Shown here in pieces: positions 41,838 to 53,667 of a DNA stretch of 64,000 nt. A program made the translations under genes and the position numbers. The stretch covers positions 97,501 through 161,500 of the forward strand of contig CAUYUJ010019614.1 of assembly GCA_963575745.1 (NCBI GenBank). The letters are read 5' to 3'. The number at the start of each line of letters is the position of its first letter. The stretch's first letter is position 1. Source of the DNA: Prorocentrum cordatum (Eukaryota; Sar; Dinophyceae; Prorocentrales; Prorocentraceae). The notes beneath the pieces are model-generated. The model saw only the letters and a program-made list of their open reading frames with translations, had not been told where the DNA came from and ran no database searches.

Positions 41838-41904
41838 ACAGTGGCCATATCGATGCCAATAGTAGCGTCCTTGATGTTACTATTGGTATCGTTATGGCCA
41901 CTGT
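41838..41904. repeat. Hairpin in the presumed intron
   Basis: acagtggccatatcgatgcc with the next 9 bases pairs with ggtatcgttatggccactgt and its neighbours. The stem is about 28 bp with a loop of about 9 bases. It lies downstream of the donor at 41,725. Confidence 0.85.
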
Positions 41905-42329
41905 GTGTAACGCCAGTTGGAACTAGACTGAGGTACAACACGTGGGCGAAACTGTACATGCACTGGTTTGGCACTGCACGCGCACGCGCAATCAGGAGGA
42001 GGAGGGGGGAGGCAGAGAAAAGGGGGGGGCGGGAGAGTTCAGGGGCAGGGGCAGGGGCAAACACAGGAGGATGTGCTGAGTAAAGTTCTGGCCGCGCAGC
42101 GTGGGCAGAACTTCACTCGTCCAGAACTCTCACTTTCTGAGTGTGGGAGGAGGAAGAGGGGGAGGAGGAGGAGGAGGAGGGGGAGGAGGAGGAGGAGCAG
42201 GAGGAACATCATCAGCAGCGGGGGCAGGACGGGGAGGAGGAGGTGCAGCTGCAGGGGCAGGATCATGAGGAGGAGGAGGGGGAGTACGTTTCACGACAGT
42301 TGCATTATGGCCGCACGCGGCGTCGGGCT

Positions 42330-45300
42330 GCGTATGCCCTCTGCGTCCAGTTACCCTCAGCTACGTGCAGTTACAAGTTACCTTCAGTTATGCTAAGCCT
42401 CACCCAAATACATTCAGTCCCTCGCAGTTACACTCAGTTATACTCAGTGCCCCCAGTTCCATTCAACTCCCCCCAAGTATATTCAGATCCCCCCACTTAC
42501 ATTCCGTTTACGCCACCTGCGTTGAGCGTTTCGTTATCACACCTCGCTTCTCTCAACCACACGCGTTTCCAGATGCAAGCAACTGGTGGGGAACCTGAAT
42601 GTAGCAGCGGGCACCTCACTATCAACGCCTTCCTTCGCCCGCAAGTGCCCCTCTTTCTTCGGCTATATCGCCTCATTCTTCCTCCTCCCCATACTTGCCT
42701 GCGGCCGTTGGTGCAATGATATGTGGGGAAGCAGATGATACCAACATCGACATCATTACCAGCATCATCATCACCCTCGTCCTTACCCACGCTGTCATCA
42801 TCACCATCATGACCATAAACATCATCATCGCTATCATCGGCGTCATTGCATTGCTGCCGAACCGCCACTGTCGCCGTCACGGTGCAATCGTCTGAATGGG
42901 GCTGCGGGCACCCACGCGCCCGCGCCGTGGAAATGCCCAGCAAGGGAATTATGTATATCATTGCTCTTTGTACATAGTTTACCATGTGCCATCGTCATCG
43001 CCATCGTGATCGTCAGCATCGTCGTTATCGTTGCCACCACCATCGTCATAGTCGCCACGGTCACCATCATCATCATTATTGTGATCGCCACCGTCGTCAG
43101 CATCGTCGTCGGCATCGTCGCTGCCATCGACGTCGGGGCCGCCGACGTCCTGCCAGGTCGCCAATTGCGTCGCCATCACCATCGTCGCCCGCCCTCCACC
43201 CCCCCGCAGCACTTCTTCATCTTCGCCATCGCCGCCGCGGCCTTCGTCGCCATCGCCGTCATCATCGCTATTGCGATCGCCATCGTCATCGCCAGCATCG
43301 TCGTTGGCATCGTCACCAAAATCTCCACCACCGCTATCAGCATCAACATCATCAGCATCGCCATCGGCGCCGTCGTCGCCGTCGTCGCCGACGTCCTGCC
43401 AACTCGTCATCTGCGTCGCCATCGTCGTCGTCCATCCTCATCCTGCTCCCCATCACGCCACCGTCGTCATCATCGTCACTGTCCCCGTCATTTTCGTCGG
43501 CGCCGTCATCGGCATCACTCTCGTCATCGCCACGCTCGCCATAGCCAACATCGCCCTAATCGTCATTGTTGCAGCCATCATCGCCGTCACCGTCGCGGCC
43601 CTGACCATCGTCATCATTATTATGGTCGCCATCGCCATCGTCGCCGTCAACGTCACAAACGCAATCGCTAGTATACGGGCTATCATCATGGGCATCACCA
43701 CTGTAATCGTCGTCGCTGTCGCCGTCGCCAGGCCAACTCGCCATCTTCGTCGCCGTCGCCGTCCCCCCCCACCCCTGCTCTTCCTCCTGCTCATCCTCCT
43801 GTCTCTCCTCCACCCGTGCCCCTCCAACCCACTTCTCCCGAACTGCCCTCCCAAGGCGTGCGATGGCACCCCCTCATATCGGCCAGGCGCTTCGCATGCG
43901 CCTGCTCAATATGGGAGGCTGCCCAAAGCGCATCCAAGGCGTCCGTAAACCGAGCCGCGTCGAGCTCAACGGGCCCCCAAGATGCACCCGTAATGTCACC
44001 GAACAGAGCCCGAGAGAGGCTCAAGCAAGGGGCATTGCCAACTGAGGCGTTGCCGACGCCACCGTTGTCATCGTCGGCATCGCCACCGTCCTTCTTGACG
44101 CCCCCACCGTAATCATCATCGGTATCGTCGTCATCGCAGTCATTGCCAAAACCGTCATCAATGTTGTGCCATCGTCACTGCCACCACCATCATCACCAAC
44201 ATATGTATCACAATTGCTATCGTCGTCGTCATCGCCTTCCTGCCGAACCGCCGCCGTCGCCATGTGGCGGTTGCCTGTATGGGACTGCAGGCGTCGTGCC
44301 CCGTGGTAAACTTTAGAAGAGGACATGTAGTACCAAACTAACTCGGTGTACATAATATCCTCCGTGCCATCGTCATCGGCATCGTGATTGGAGTCGTCGT
44401 TATCGTCGTTCTCATCATCGTCATACTCGCCAGCGTCACCATCACCAGCATCGCCATGATCGTCCCCGTCGTCGTGGTGAGCCATTGTCGCCGCAATTGT
44501 CTTCAGTGCCATCAGTATCATCATTATGATCACCACCGTCGCCATCTTCGCTATCGTCGCCATCGGCCTTATCATCGTCATCAGCATAACCCTCATCTTC
44601 ATCGCCATCGGCCTCGTCGCCACCGTCGTCCTGTCAACTCGTCATTGGTGTCGCCATCGTCAGCATCACCCTCCTGTCCCTCATGATCACGGCACCTTCG
44701 TCATCATCGACATCGTCCTAGCCCCGTCGCCATCGTCGTCAGTATCGTCATCGTCATCATGATCCGAACCGCCGCCTCCGCCATCAACATCGTCATCGTC
44801 CTCGGCATCATCATCGGCATTATCGTCGTGGCCGCAATCGTTCTTGTCATCGTCGTCGTAGTCGCAGCCGCCATCACCACCATGCTCATCGACATTGCCG
44901 CCGCCGTCGTCGCCAGCACCGTTGTCGGCATCGCCATCACAATCGTCATCCTCATGGGCATCATCATCATCGTCGTCGCCGTCGTCACCGCCATCGCCAT
45001 ATCCCGCGCCATCACTATCACCGTCACCATCCCCGTCACCGTCACCGCCGTCGCCATCGTCGCCTTCGTCGCCACCGCCAGCATCAACGCCATCGCCGCC
45101 GCCATCGTCGCCATCGTCGTCGCCACCGTCGTAGCATCGACGTCGCACATCTTGTGTCACGACAAGGGCCATGGGGGGGGGAATTCTGTACACGAGAATT
45201 ATGTTGTACAGGATTTCGCCATTTCGGGTTTTCCACGGGGGGGGGGGCTACAGCCCCGCTCGGATCGATTGCAGCGCGGCGCATGTCCGAAACCTGCTGG

Positions 45301-45410
45301 GCATATCAACTTCGAACGTGCGGCAGTGTGGTGCATGTTTGGGGGCTGCGTGCAACTAGGCTTAACTGGACGTGTGTCAGTGCAACTAAGTATAACTAGG
45401 TGAAATTGTT
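42330..45410. repeat. Composite ATC/GTC trinucleotide array A with inverted boxes
   Basis: Long imperfect atcgtc/catcgcc runs (42,735-42,850, 42,985-43,770, 44,045-44,260, 44,345-45,140). They are separated by recurring boxes: a ctgccgaaccgccgc-type box; a ggggctgc...ccgtggaaa box on the left (42,898 and 44,281), matched in inverse by gttttccacgggg at 45,229; and tgccaactcgtcatctgcgtc every few hundred bases. Outside the ends lie cagttacactcagttac-type repeats (42,350-42,490) and their inverse, aactaggcttaactgg-type (45,352-45,405). Ile/Val-rich and Asp-rich frames here are not genes. Confidence 0.85.
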
Positions 45411-45451
45411 GTGCTGCGCCGCACCACCGCACGACCTACCATGTAATAGTC

Positions 45452-45808
45452 GTGCATTGGCCAACCCACCAAAGAGTCCCATGCCGCCAATGCGTCCTCC
45501 AGGACGGCCTCGTCGTTGCTAGATTCGATTGTTCCTTGCTCGGCGGCGCAGAGTCCGAGGGCGAGCTCGCTGAATTTTGGGGCTTGGCATATGATTCCAG
45601 ATTCTGGCATGTTAGTTTCATGTCGCTGTCGCCCTTCGAGCCTGAGATGCAACTGATGGAGCTTGCCACCGAGACTGAGTCAACGGGCGCTGCCGCGAGC
45701 GCAGCCGAGATCGCTTTGAAGGCAGTGTGGTTTAAAGCAGGTCTGCTCTCAAACAGCCCCCGTAGTTTCTATAAGATTTGGCCCCCAGCCTTTCGGCATT
45801 CTAAGTGA
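45452..45808 (+). CDS. Possible exon of an unidentified gene
   Basis: Open frame of up to 118 residues containing CRQCVLQDGLVVARFDCSLL and an acidic middle (ESEGELAEFWG). No family is recognised. A cag|gtctgc at about 45,741 could be its donor. Read as a weak candidate only. Confidence 0.25.
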   Translation: MHWPTHQRVPCRQCVLQDGLVVARFDCSLLGGAESEGELAEFWGLAYDSRFWHVSFMSLSPFEPEMQLMELATETESTGAAASAAEIALKAVWFKAGLLSNSPRSFYKIWPPAFRHSK

Positions 45809-46126
45809 TCAATGTGCTAATTGGTGCCTGGGCAGATCGCACGCTCGAGCATATGGATACTGCGCACCACCACTACAACGCACCACGCGTCCGTGCATAC
45901 ACAGCATGCGCACGACTTTACCACTAACGTTTGGACGTGTACCACAATGCACCATACCAATCGTTACAACGCACGGGCGCTTAGCTGCCTACTAGTAACT
46001 AGTACACTGTGTAGGCGTGTAGACATATAGGCGATAGACAGAGCACGTGTGCGCCTGTGATGTGGGTCCAATCGTGTTTGCCCTGTCCCAGAGCAGGCCG
46101 TTGGCGAGCGGCGCAACCTGTGCCGC

Positions 46127-46693
46127 GTGGCCGACACATTCGAGACGAATCTGCGGTGGGATGTTTCTTTCATGGAGATCCAGTCGCATTCTCGCCCTGT
46201 GCCTCAGTTCCAGCCAGGCGTGGTGTTGGTGCGGCCCTTTGCCTCGCCCGCTGCTGGTGTTCAGGTGTGGCCCGCGCGGCCGCGGCCGCGAGGGCGCGGC
46301 GCTGGCCGCGGGCGCGTTCGCGGTCGAGGAGAGGGCCGCGGGCGCGGCGGCCGTGGCCGCGGGCGAGGCCGTGGCGCAGCGGCCCAGGCCCACCGCGCTG
46401 CTCCTGGCAACGGCGACGAGGGCCCCTTCGAGGACTCGCTGGGCCCCGTCCCCATTGCCGACGCGGGGCCCGACGCCGAGGACGACCGCGACGAGGCGCT
46501 CTCGTCGAGTTCAGGTGCGTCTTCGGCCAGCGGCAGGCCACCGTATCGAGAGATGAACTCAGACGAGGAGTGGGAGTTGTTCGGCCCAGACAGCCCCGAC
46601 TCCGCCGACGGCGTCGAGGGGCCTCAGGGGCCCGATGCGCCGAGTGGCGGCTCTCATCGTTCATCGCAGGAGCTGTCTGGGGTCTGGGGTTGA
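46127..46693 (+). CDS. Possible RG-rich protein or exon
   Basis: 188 residues in one open frame. The N-terminus reads NLRWDVSFMEIQ, then comes an Arg-Gly repeat region (about residues 52-86). The C-terminal half is acidic with Ser (PDAEDDRDEALSSSSG, then SDEEWELFGPDSPDS) and ends in a stop at 46,693. RG-rich segments often bind RNA or are methylated on Arg. The basic-to-acidic order is coherent in this frame and not in the others. A first exon at 57.3 kb has a similar RG-rich start. No homologue is recognised. Confidence 0.4.
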   Translation: MADTFETNLRWDVSFMEIQSHSRPVPQFQPGVVLVRPFASPAAGVQVWPARPRPRGRGAGRGRVRGRGEGRGRGGRGRGRGRGAAAQAHRAAPGNGDEGPFEDSLGPVPIADAGPDAEDDRDEALSSSSGASSASGRPPYREMNSDEEWELFGPDSPDSADGVEGPQGPDAPSGGSHRSSQELSGVWG

Positions 46694-47659
46694 GGATTGG
46701 GGGATGTGTGACGTAATGCATCGGGTCGTGGTGATAAGTTCGATCTTATGTCTTATGCAATGAGTTCTAATTTTATTGGTCCGAGCTCTTGAGATGCCGC
46801 CCTGGTAATACATAGCGCGCATGAGAGAATTCGGTGTGTAACCACATATAGTCCCACTCCCACGCGAGCGTGCACGTGTTCCAACTGCACAACATATGCC
46901 CTCAAACAGTGTTTGCACGCGTCTTGGGACTTGGGGCCTCTTGGGTTGACCAAGCTTACGGTTTCAAAGGTCGGCCGTGCGTTGGCGTGCCCGGAACGCC
47001 CGCCCAGGAGGCGCCCGTTTGCGCAAGGCGGGTTTGCGATTGCATCGCCTTCGTGCCATAGCATAGCGCATAGCACCTTTCCCTCCCCTCCCCCTCGCAC
47101 CTGCTTTCCCTCGCCTCTGCCCTTCCCTCCCTGCTTCCTCCTTTCACCCTTTTCCTGACCACTCCCCTCGCCCGCCCCTCCCTCGCCCTCTCCCCCCACT
47201 CCCCCCCTCCCTTCGCCGCGATGCAATCGAAGGCCGTGCGCGGGTCGCCTCCCCCGCTGCCTTTGCCCCCCCCTCCTGCGCTCCAAAGGACTCGGACGCG
47301 TCCTCGGTGAGCTCGTGGGAGGGCGATGATTTCCACGAGGATGGCGGGGAGATCCCATCCATGCGTCTGTCGGCAGCAATCTGCCTGCCCAATGCCCAGC
47401 GCCCCCGCGAGCGCACCCGCACGCAGAAACCATCGTGGAATTGCGTTTCTAGCCAAGGTAACGCCCACATTGCCAGCATTCGCACGCGAACCACCAGCGA
47501 CAACGCTACCACGATGCCGACGCACAACAAACGCAACATCGCATCACCAAGACACAGCAACAGCAATGACACAGCACGTGCAACGCAATCACTACACCAA
47601 GACACCACAACATCATCAATGCATCCCGAGGTACAGGGTGCCTCCCCAATTCGGGGGGG

Positions 47660-47927
47660 GGCAGCGGTCCCCTGCTGGACTCCATGGGCCTGGGGTCGGC
47701 GAGCCAACCCGAGAGCGACGCAGCAGCGCCAGGAGGGGCTGGCCCTCCTGGGCCAGATGTGCCAGACCCTGATGCAGCAAGCTCTGCCGCGCCTCTTTGC
47801 GCCCCGCCTGCCGCTGGCATCGCCGAGCCCCCTCCAGCGCTGCCAGGCCCATTGCCCGCTGCGCCAGCGCCGAGGGGCGATGGCGAGAGACTGCCAGCGA
47901 CTGTCGTGTATCACCACGCCCACCACG
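47660..47927 (+). CDS. Possible Pro/Ala-rich exon
   Basis: The frame reads GSGPLLDSMGLGSASQPESD, then Pro/Ala/Asp-rich sequence ending TVVYHHAHH. A strong donor, GTAAGA, follows at 47,928. Low-complexity composition makes the frame choice uncertain. Confidence 0.3.
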
Positions 47928-48379
47928 GTAAGATTACTTTTTATTTGCAGGCTGTCGCCGATCATGGTTGTAACATTTTTGTGTGTCATAGTTTCGCGGC
48001 ATGCGTTCCAAGCTCTAAGCTTTGAGCTGCGCTCTCATGTTGTAGTTGATTCGTGGCGTTTCCAAGTTACAATTGGGTGTTCTCACTGGGTTATGCTGGG
48101 TATGCAAGTGTACCGTGTCTAGGGTCTAGGTAGCATGTAGCCCCGAATTGCAACTCGGTCGCATATCTACGCACGGCTTGTACACGAATGCATACACGGA
48201 CAGGCTTGCACACTAGCACCAGGTCTCCTAATGGTTACGTGCCCACATGCTAGCACATATCTGCAAGTTGACTAAATGATCAGATTCACAGGGCCAATAT
48301 ACTTCCAGCATTGCGCCTGGGGCGCCACTAAGATTGTGGCGTTGTGCGGGTCGGCAAAGTTTTTTCGAGTCTGTGTGTA

Positions 48380-48687
48380 GGCACCACCCAGGCTGCCGCG
48401 TCACTCGGTCGGCCACTGATCCCGTCGGTGCCAGGTTGTTCACAAACCCAGGCCAAGGCCGCCCTGTCGGCTACATGGCCGCCTGGCTGGCTGCGGGCGC
48501 CGAGCCTGGTTGGGGAGATGGCACGCCGAAAGGGAAGCACAGTAAGTTCAAGCCAGCGAGGGCCGACCGAATTGCTGCCAGGACCATCGTCACTGGTTCA
48601 GAGGTCGGCAGAGAGTTGTGCAGGTGCGAGCGTGATATTCGCCCTGATCGGGGCGAGGAGGGCGAGGAGCCCAACAGCCCGATTTGA
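48380..48687 (+). CDS. Probable terminal exon of an unidentified gene
   Basis: After the acceptor-like gtgtgtag, the frame reads HHPGCRVTRSATDPVG, then FTNPGQGRPVGYMAAWLAAG, GKHSKFKPARADRIAAR and a C-terminus rich in Arg, Glu and Asp that ends PNSPI at a TGA (48,685-48,687). The codon pattern is more protein-like than the two alternative frames. Joining from the donor at 47,928 requires phase 2, which the favoured upstream frame does not give, so an exon may be missing from my model. Confidence 0.45.
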
Positions 48688-48689
48688 TA

Positions 48690-49020
48690 TGATTTTCGGA
48701 TGCTTTGTTTATGTGTTTATGCTTTGATTCATGCTTATGTTTTGATTGAGTTGCAGTGATATGCTCGTGCGTTTCACCCATCCATATTCCCGCGCCGTTT
48801 GGGCGTGGCAGGAGCGAGGGACCTCGCAAACAGCTCGTGCTGCACCGTGTGGCGAGCCATGAAACATTGAGGCGTTGTTTTTCTTTCCCAGGCACGGGGT
48901 TGGGGGCCAAGAAGGGACATGTGGAGGGCGGGAGGGGGGAGGCAGAGTGGATGCAGAGGCCAACCGAGGAGTCAGATGGCTCGAATGAAAGATCCTCCCG
49001 TTTGCGTGGCCGTGGCCCTG
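48690..49020. other. No supported gene
   Basis: Downstream sequence with a pyrimidine-rich ttctttcccag near 48,890 that could be a 3' splice site. No exon was identified after it. Confidence 0.35.
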
Positions 49021-49029
49021 TGGCCAGTG

Positions 49030-49155
49030 CATTAGGACACAAGGACAGTAGGGCGCTAGACACTAGGGCACTAGGACACTAGGACACTAGGACGAACACT
49101 GGGACCACTAGGACACCAGGGCACTAGGACACCAAGACACCAAGACAGTAGGACA
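49030..49155 (+). repeat. (acactagg)-type minisatellite
   Basis: Repeats of ggacactaggacaccagg with 8-10-bp units. Confidence 0.85.
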
Positions 49156-49936
49156 TTCGGAATGCACGTAATAACGTAGGACGACAACGTGTACACAAGG
49201 TTGCCAGCTATAGCTTAAAATGCGAACACGACCCGTAACGACTCACAGGAAACGCAACGGGGCTAACGGTTAACAGCGCTCACAAGCTCCAAGGGTTCAC
49301 AACGTAATCAGCACTAAGGTTGCATTGCATTCAAGGGTTAGCGGGGCGCCCGTTGGTGAAACACAAGTCATTCAATGTTCCACCCCACGACTGCCCTACA
49401 GGGGTCGGGGCCCGCGGGCCTTTTGAGTCCAGGCGCCTGCCTGGCATTTGTGACCGTATGCCGACCACCTGGGGGCGCAATGTACTTGACTACCGAGCCT
49501 CGCGGGCCTTTCTGGGGCCCTAGCAGGCGAAGTGCTAGGTTTGTTTGGCATAGGGTCTCCACCGTCAAACTTGGTGTTTAGGACTATCCTGAAGCAAACT
49601 GCGATGATCGTGATAGGTGTCCGGACCTTTTCCGATTTTCCGCGTTTTTATCAGACTATTTTCTTTATGTTTTTTTGATAATCTTAATACCTTTAAGATA
49701 CATTTAAACTTGTCAAAAAATGGTCGTGCGACATGTCCGGACCATTTGCAATCGTTGCCCGTCGACCGCAAATGGTGCAACCACCATTTTCGACCTATCC
49801 CGTTCACGCGTGAATGACCAGACGGTGGTCTCTCACAACCACAGTCGATGGTGACGGCCACGGTTGTGCCCAACACATTATTGGGAAATGGCGTGGTCAA
49901 GGTCCGCTGCGTGACGCGCATCTATCGTTACATTAG
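49156..49936. other. AT-richer region, no supported gene
   Basis: Less GC-rich than the flanks. The word gtccggacc occurs at about 49,619 and 49,736, and a ccgcaaatggtgcaacc stretch lies near 49,770. No ORF with a domain. Confidence 0.45.
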
Positions 49937-50005
49937 AACAACACCAACGAATATCATGCACATATCAATGGTCATCCATTGGCAATATATATTGTTGGTG
50001 TTGTT
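49937..50005. repeat. Hairpin, about 70 bp
   Basis: aacaacaccaacgaatat at the left pairs with atatattgttggtgttgtt at the right, and an inner caatggtcatccattgg also pairs. A miniature inverted-repeat element or a structured site. Confidence 0.8.
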
Positions 50006-50029
50006 TACGTCATCAATACGGGTCAGCAA

Positions 50030-50145
50030 ATACTAAATAAATACCCAAAACATTGTCAAACAATACCCAAATAATACCCAAAACATTGTCAAACAATGCT
50101 CAAAAAAAGGTCAAAAAGGTCAAAAAAAGGTCAAACAATACACTG
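50030..50145 (+). repeat. AT-rich short tandem repeats
   Basis: aatacccaaaacattgtcaaac occurs twice, followed by three aaaaggtcaaa units. Confidence 0.85.
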
Positions 50146-50930
50146 GCAGACAAACAACTAACATTGCGGCGCTCCTTCAGGGCGCTGCCACAACCAAACG
50201 AACCGCTCACAAACGAGAGATGGACAGCTTTACGCTTGATTTCAACAGATATGCGCAGGCCAGCTCATGCACGTCATCGCCGTATGGCCCTCGTCGGATC
50301 GCCATCCGCTCTCCGTCGGTCATGAGTCATTATATATAAAGAGGTAGGAGGTACACAGCGGCGCCAGCGCGGGGGGGGGGGGGGGGGGGCAGATGGCGCT
50401 CGGCTTGGGGGGCTGCCGAGACGGGCCGCCAGCAGCCAGCGGCCAGCAGCAGGACCGAGGTGGCGCGCGCAGGTGGGCCACTGGCGCGCGAGAAGATGGA
50501 CGCCGCGGGCAGGAGGTCGGCGCGGCTGCAGATTGGGGGCGCGGTGGGCGGGCGGGTCCACGGCAATTTCTCGGGCCTCGCGGGGTCTCGCTCGCGCTCC
50601 AATACGACGATTCGCAGGGCCGTCCGCCCGCGGGCGCCCTTGCAAAGCAGCCCGCTCATGCGCGCCCATGGAACGTCAGTCGGACGCGCCCCCCCCCCCC
50701 CCCCCCCCTCTTCCCCCCTTCCACCCCCTCTCCATCGCGCCGCCGCCGCGCGCGCGCGGAGGCGCCTTCCTCTCCCGACATATCGCGGCAGCGCCAGACA
50801 GCTGGCGCCGCCAGGTGGCGGCCCTAGCGCTGCCCGCAGACCCCGCCCGACCCGTGCCCCAGCTGAGAAGAGGGGGGGGGGGGGGGCGGGGCGCATGGGC
50901 TGCGCCGAGGCCGCGGCGCCGACCCTAGCC
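50146..50930. other. GC-rich region with long homopolymers, no supported gene
   Basis: G-run of 19 at 50,371-50,389, C-run of 20 at 50,689-50,708 and a G-run near 50,871-50,886. Open frames on both strands are Ala/Arg/Pro low complexity. Confidence 0.5.
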
Positions 50931-53619
50931 CTGGCTGCCCGCGCGGCCCCGCAGCCCGCGTCGCGCAGCTGGCGCACAGCGAGCGCCCCGAGAGGGCCGA
51001 AGAAGGCGCGAGGGGGGGCCAGGAGGGGCTTTGGAGGCGCCGCTGCCGCCGCCAGTGAAAGTGGCACCACCCAAGGTGTCGATTGAAGCCAGCCCGAAGT
51101 ATAACACTGAGCCCAAGAGGGCCCCGCAAGGCTCCAGGAACGCAGCAGGAGGGCGCAGCGAGTGTCCCAAGATGGCTCTTCCAGGTGCCGCGTTCGGCGC
51201 CCGTGAAAATGACGACTCCAGGAGGTCGCTCGAAGCCCTCCAGAGGTCTTCAGAAGGAGCCCAAGACGGCGCCCAGCGGGCCCCAGCATAGCCAAACAAG
51301 TGCCCCGAGAGGGCGCCAGACGGCCCCGAGGGGACAAGAGAAGCCCGAACGTGGCCATGCTGACCTATGAGCTGTATGAAACCTACAGTTTGATATAGCA
51401 TATATAGCCCATGGCCCTCCTTGGCTGCCCCACCAAGCCTTCTCGGGGCCCGAATGGCACCGATGGGGGCCGCGCGGTGGCCCGACGGTGCCCCGATGGG
51501 GGCGCCCAGAAAGGCATTCGAGGTGCAGCGTCCAACGCCAGTGAAAGTGACATCCCCGCGCTGTCGTTTGCCCCCCCCCCCCCCTCCCCCCATGCCGCCA
51601 CGCGCGCGCGCCGCGCCCCCCGCCGCTCGCCCCGACACCTTAAAATGCACCCAGGACGGCCCCGCAAGGGCACTGAGAAAGCACCGACACGGCCCCGTGC
51701 GGACCCTGCGAAATGCCGCGTTCGATGCCCGAGATAGCGACAACTCCCGAGAGGTCGCTTAAAGCCGCCCCGAAGCCCCAGGAGGAGCCCACATAGAACC
51801 TCAAGGTGTCATCGATCGCCTAGGGCCGACTCCAACATGCCACAGCATGGCGCGACATAGCCCGAGCGAGAAATAACGCGAGCCGCGGCGCCACCAAGCA
51901 AACGACATTTTTCCCTGCAGAACTAGCAGTTGGGGGGGCCAATGCGTCGCGCATTTGAGCGCATCGCTGCTTCCAGGAAAGCCCAGCGCAGCCCGTGTCA
52001 ACACCGCCGCGCGTTGAAAACAGGATTTGGAGAAGTTGCGCCGCTAGCCTGCGTCAGAGAGCGCCCGTAAGCGCCGCCAGGCGCGATGCCCAGTAGCAGG
52101 GGGGAGGGCGGCCCTCGCTCTCCCCCTCATCCGCCCCCTCCTCATCCCCTCATCCTGCGCCTCGTCATCCCCCTCCTCGTCTTTCCCGCGCCCCCATCCC
52201 ACTCGGGGTTCCTGCTGCCGACCTTGTTTCTAACGCAGCCCTTCCGAAGAGCTCGGGTCGCAAGGATGATGGTGGCCCCGCGTTGCAGACGGGCGCAGTC
52301 CGTTTGATCGCGCGCCTGGGAAACAATCGACAGCGAGGTCATGGCTCTCTCGGGCCCTAAGAAAGCCTCAATATGGCGCCCAGAGGACGCCGAAAAGGCC
52401 ACCCGAGGGGCCCTTTTCAACGCCAGTGAAAATGGCGCCGCCAAGGCGCCGCTCGAAGCCACCCCGAAGCACCAGAAGGAGCACAAGAGGGCCCCGAGCG
52501 GGCCCCAGGACAGCCGCCAGTTTGCCCCGAGAGGGCCCGACAGGACCCTGAGAGACCCCCAGGGAAGCCAAACGGAGCTACGAGGAGCCACGCGCAACCA
52601 GCTGTTCAACGCAGCCCCCCCCCCCCCCCCGAGCCACCATGGGCCCTCTTGGGGGCGTGAAATCACTGCGATAGCCCAGAGAGGGCCCGAAAGGGTGCTC
52701 CGAGAGGGCACCGGAAGGAGCCTCCAAGGAGCCGCGCCCGACGCCCGTGAAAGCGACGCATTCGATGGGTCGTTGGACCACCACCCCTTCCCGAAGCCTT
52801 CATAGGGGCCCAAGGGGGCGCCGAAAGGGGCCCCATGCAAGCCCCAGGGCGGCGCCAAGAGGGTCGCGAGAGGGCTCTTTCGGGGCGTCGCGTTCGACGC
52901 CAGCGAAAGCGACGTCCCCGAGGGGCCGCTTGAAGCCACCCCGAAGCACCAGGAAGAGCCCAATCGGATTTCAGATGGTATCGGTAGCTCAAGACGGCCA
53001 CCAACATGAGACAACATGGCGCGCCTTGACCCGAGCGAGGCAACAGCGGGAATCGCAAAGCCACCAAGCGCGCACCCGCGACTTCCCTGCATCATCAGCA
53101 GTTGGAGCGGACATCCGCCGCGCATTTGAAGCCAATGGCGCCGCCAATGTCGCCCAATGTAGCCCAAGCGAGCGCCGCCGCGGGTTGGAAGCGCGCGTTG
53201 AAGGAGTCGCGGTGGTGGCGTGCGCCATGCAGCGCCGCTCAGCGCCGCTGGGCGTGGTGCCCAATGGCAGAGAAGATGGCAGTCCTCTCTCTCCTCCTTC
53301 TCCGCGCCCGCTCCATCCCCCCTCCACTCGGGGTCGCCTGCGCGAGCGCCCCCAGCAGCGCATGTTGCCATCCATGTGGTTTGGCGCAGCCCCACCGAAC
53401 AGCTCGGGTCGCACGAATTATGGCGAACATGCAAGCGCAGGCGGGCGCAGTCCGTCAGGGCGCGCGCCTGGAAACCAATCGACGGCGAGGTTTTCGACCC
53501 CTTGAGCCCCAGAGAAAGCCCCAAGACCGCGCCCAGGGGGGGGCCGAGAAGGCCCTTCGAGGCGTCACTGTCGACGCCCGTGAAAGTGGCGCCGCAGCGG
53601 GGTCGCCCGAAGAAAAAAG

Positions 53620-53667
<48 letters not shown>

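Noticed and set aside
42979-45193. Asp-rich and Ile/Val-rich long open frames, some resembling multi-pass membrane proteins
   Set aside because: They are frames of the ATC/GTC trinucleotide repeats.
47928-47950. 23-bp intron from GTAAGA to TTTGCAG
   Set aside because: Too short to be spliced by known spliceosomal machinery. The donor probably pairs with a later acceptor.
47144-47989. 281-codon minus-strand open frame
   Set aside because: It is antisense to more coherent plus-strand exons and rich in Arg, Gly and Ala without a domain.
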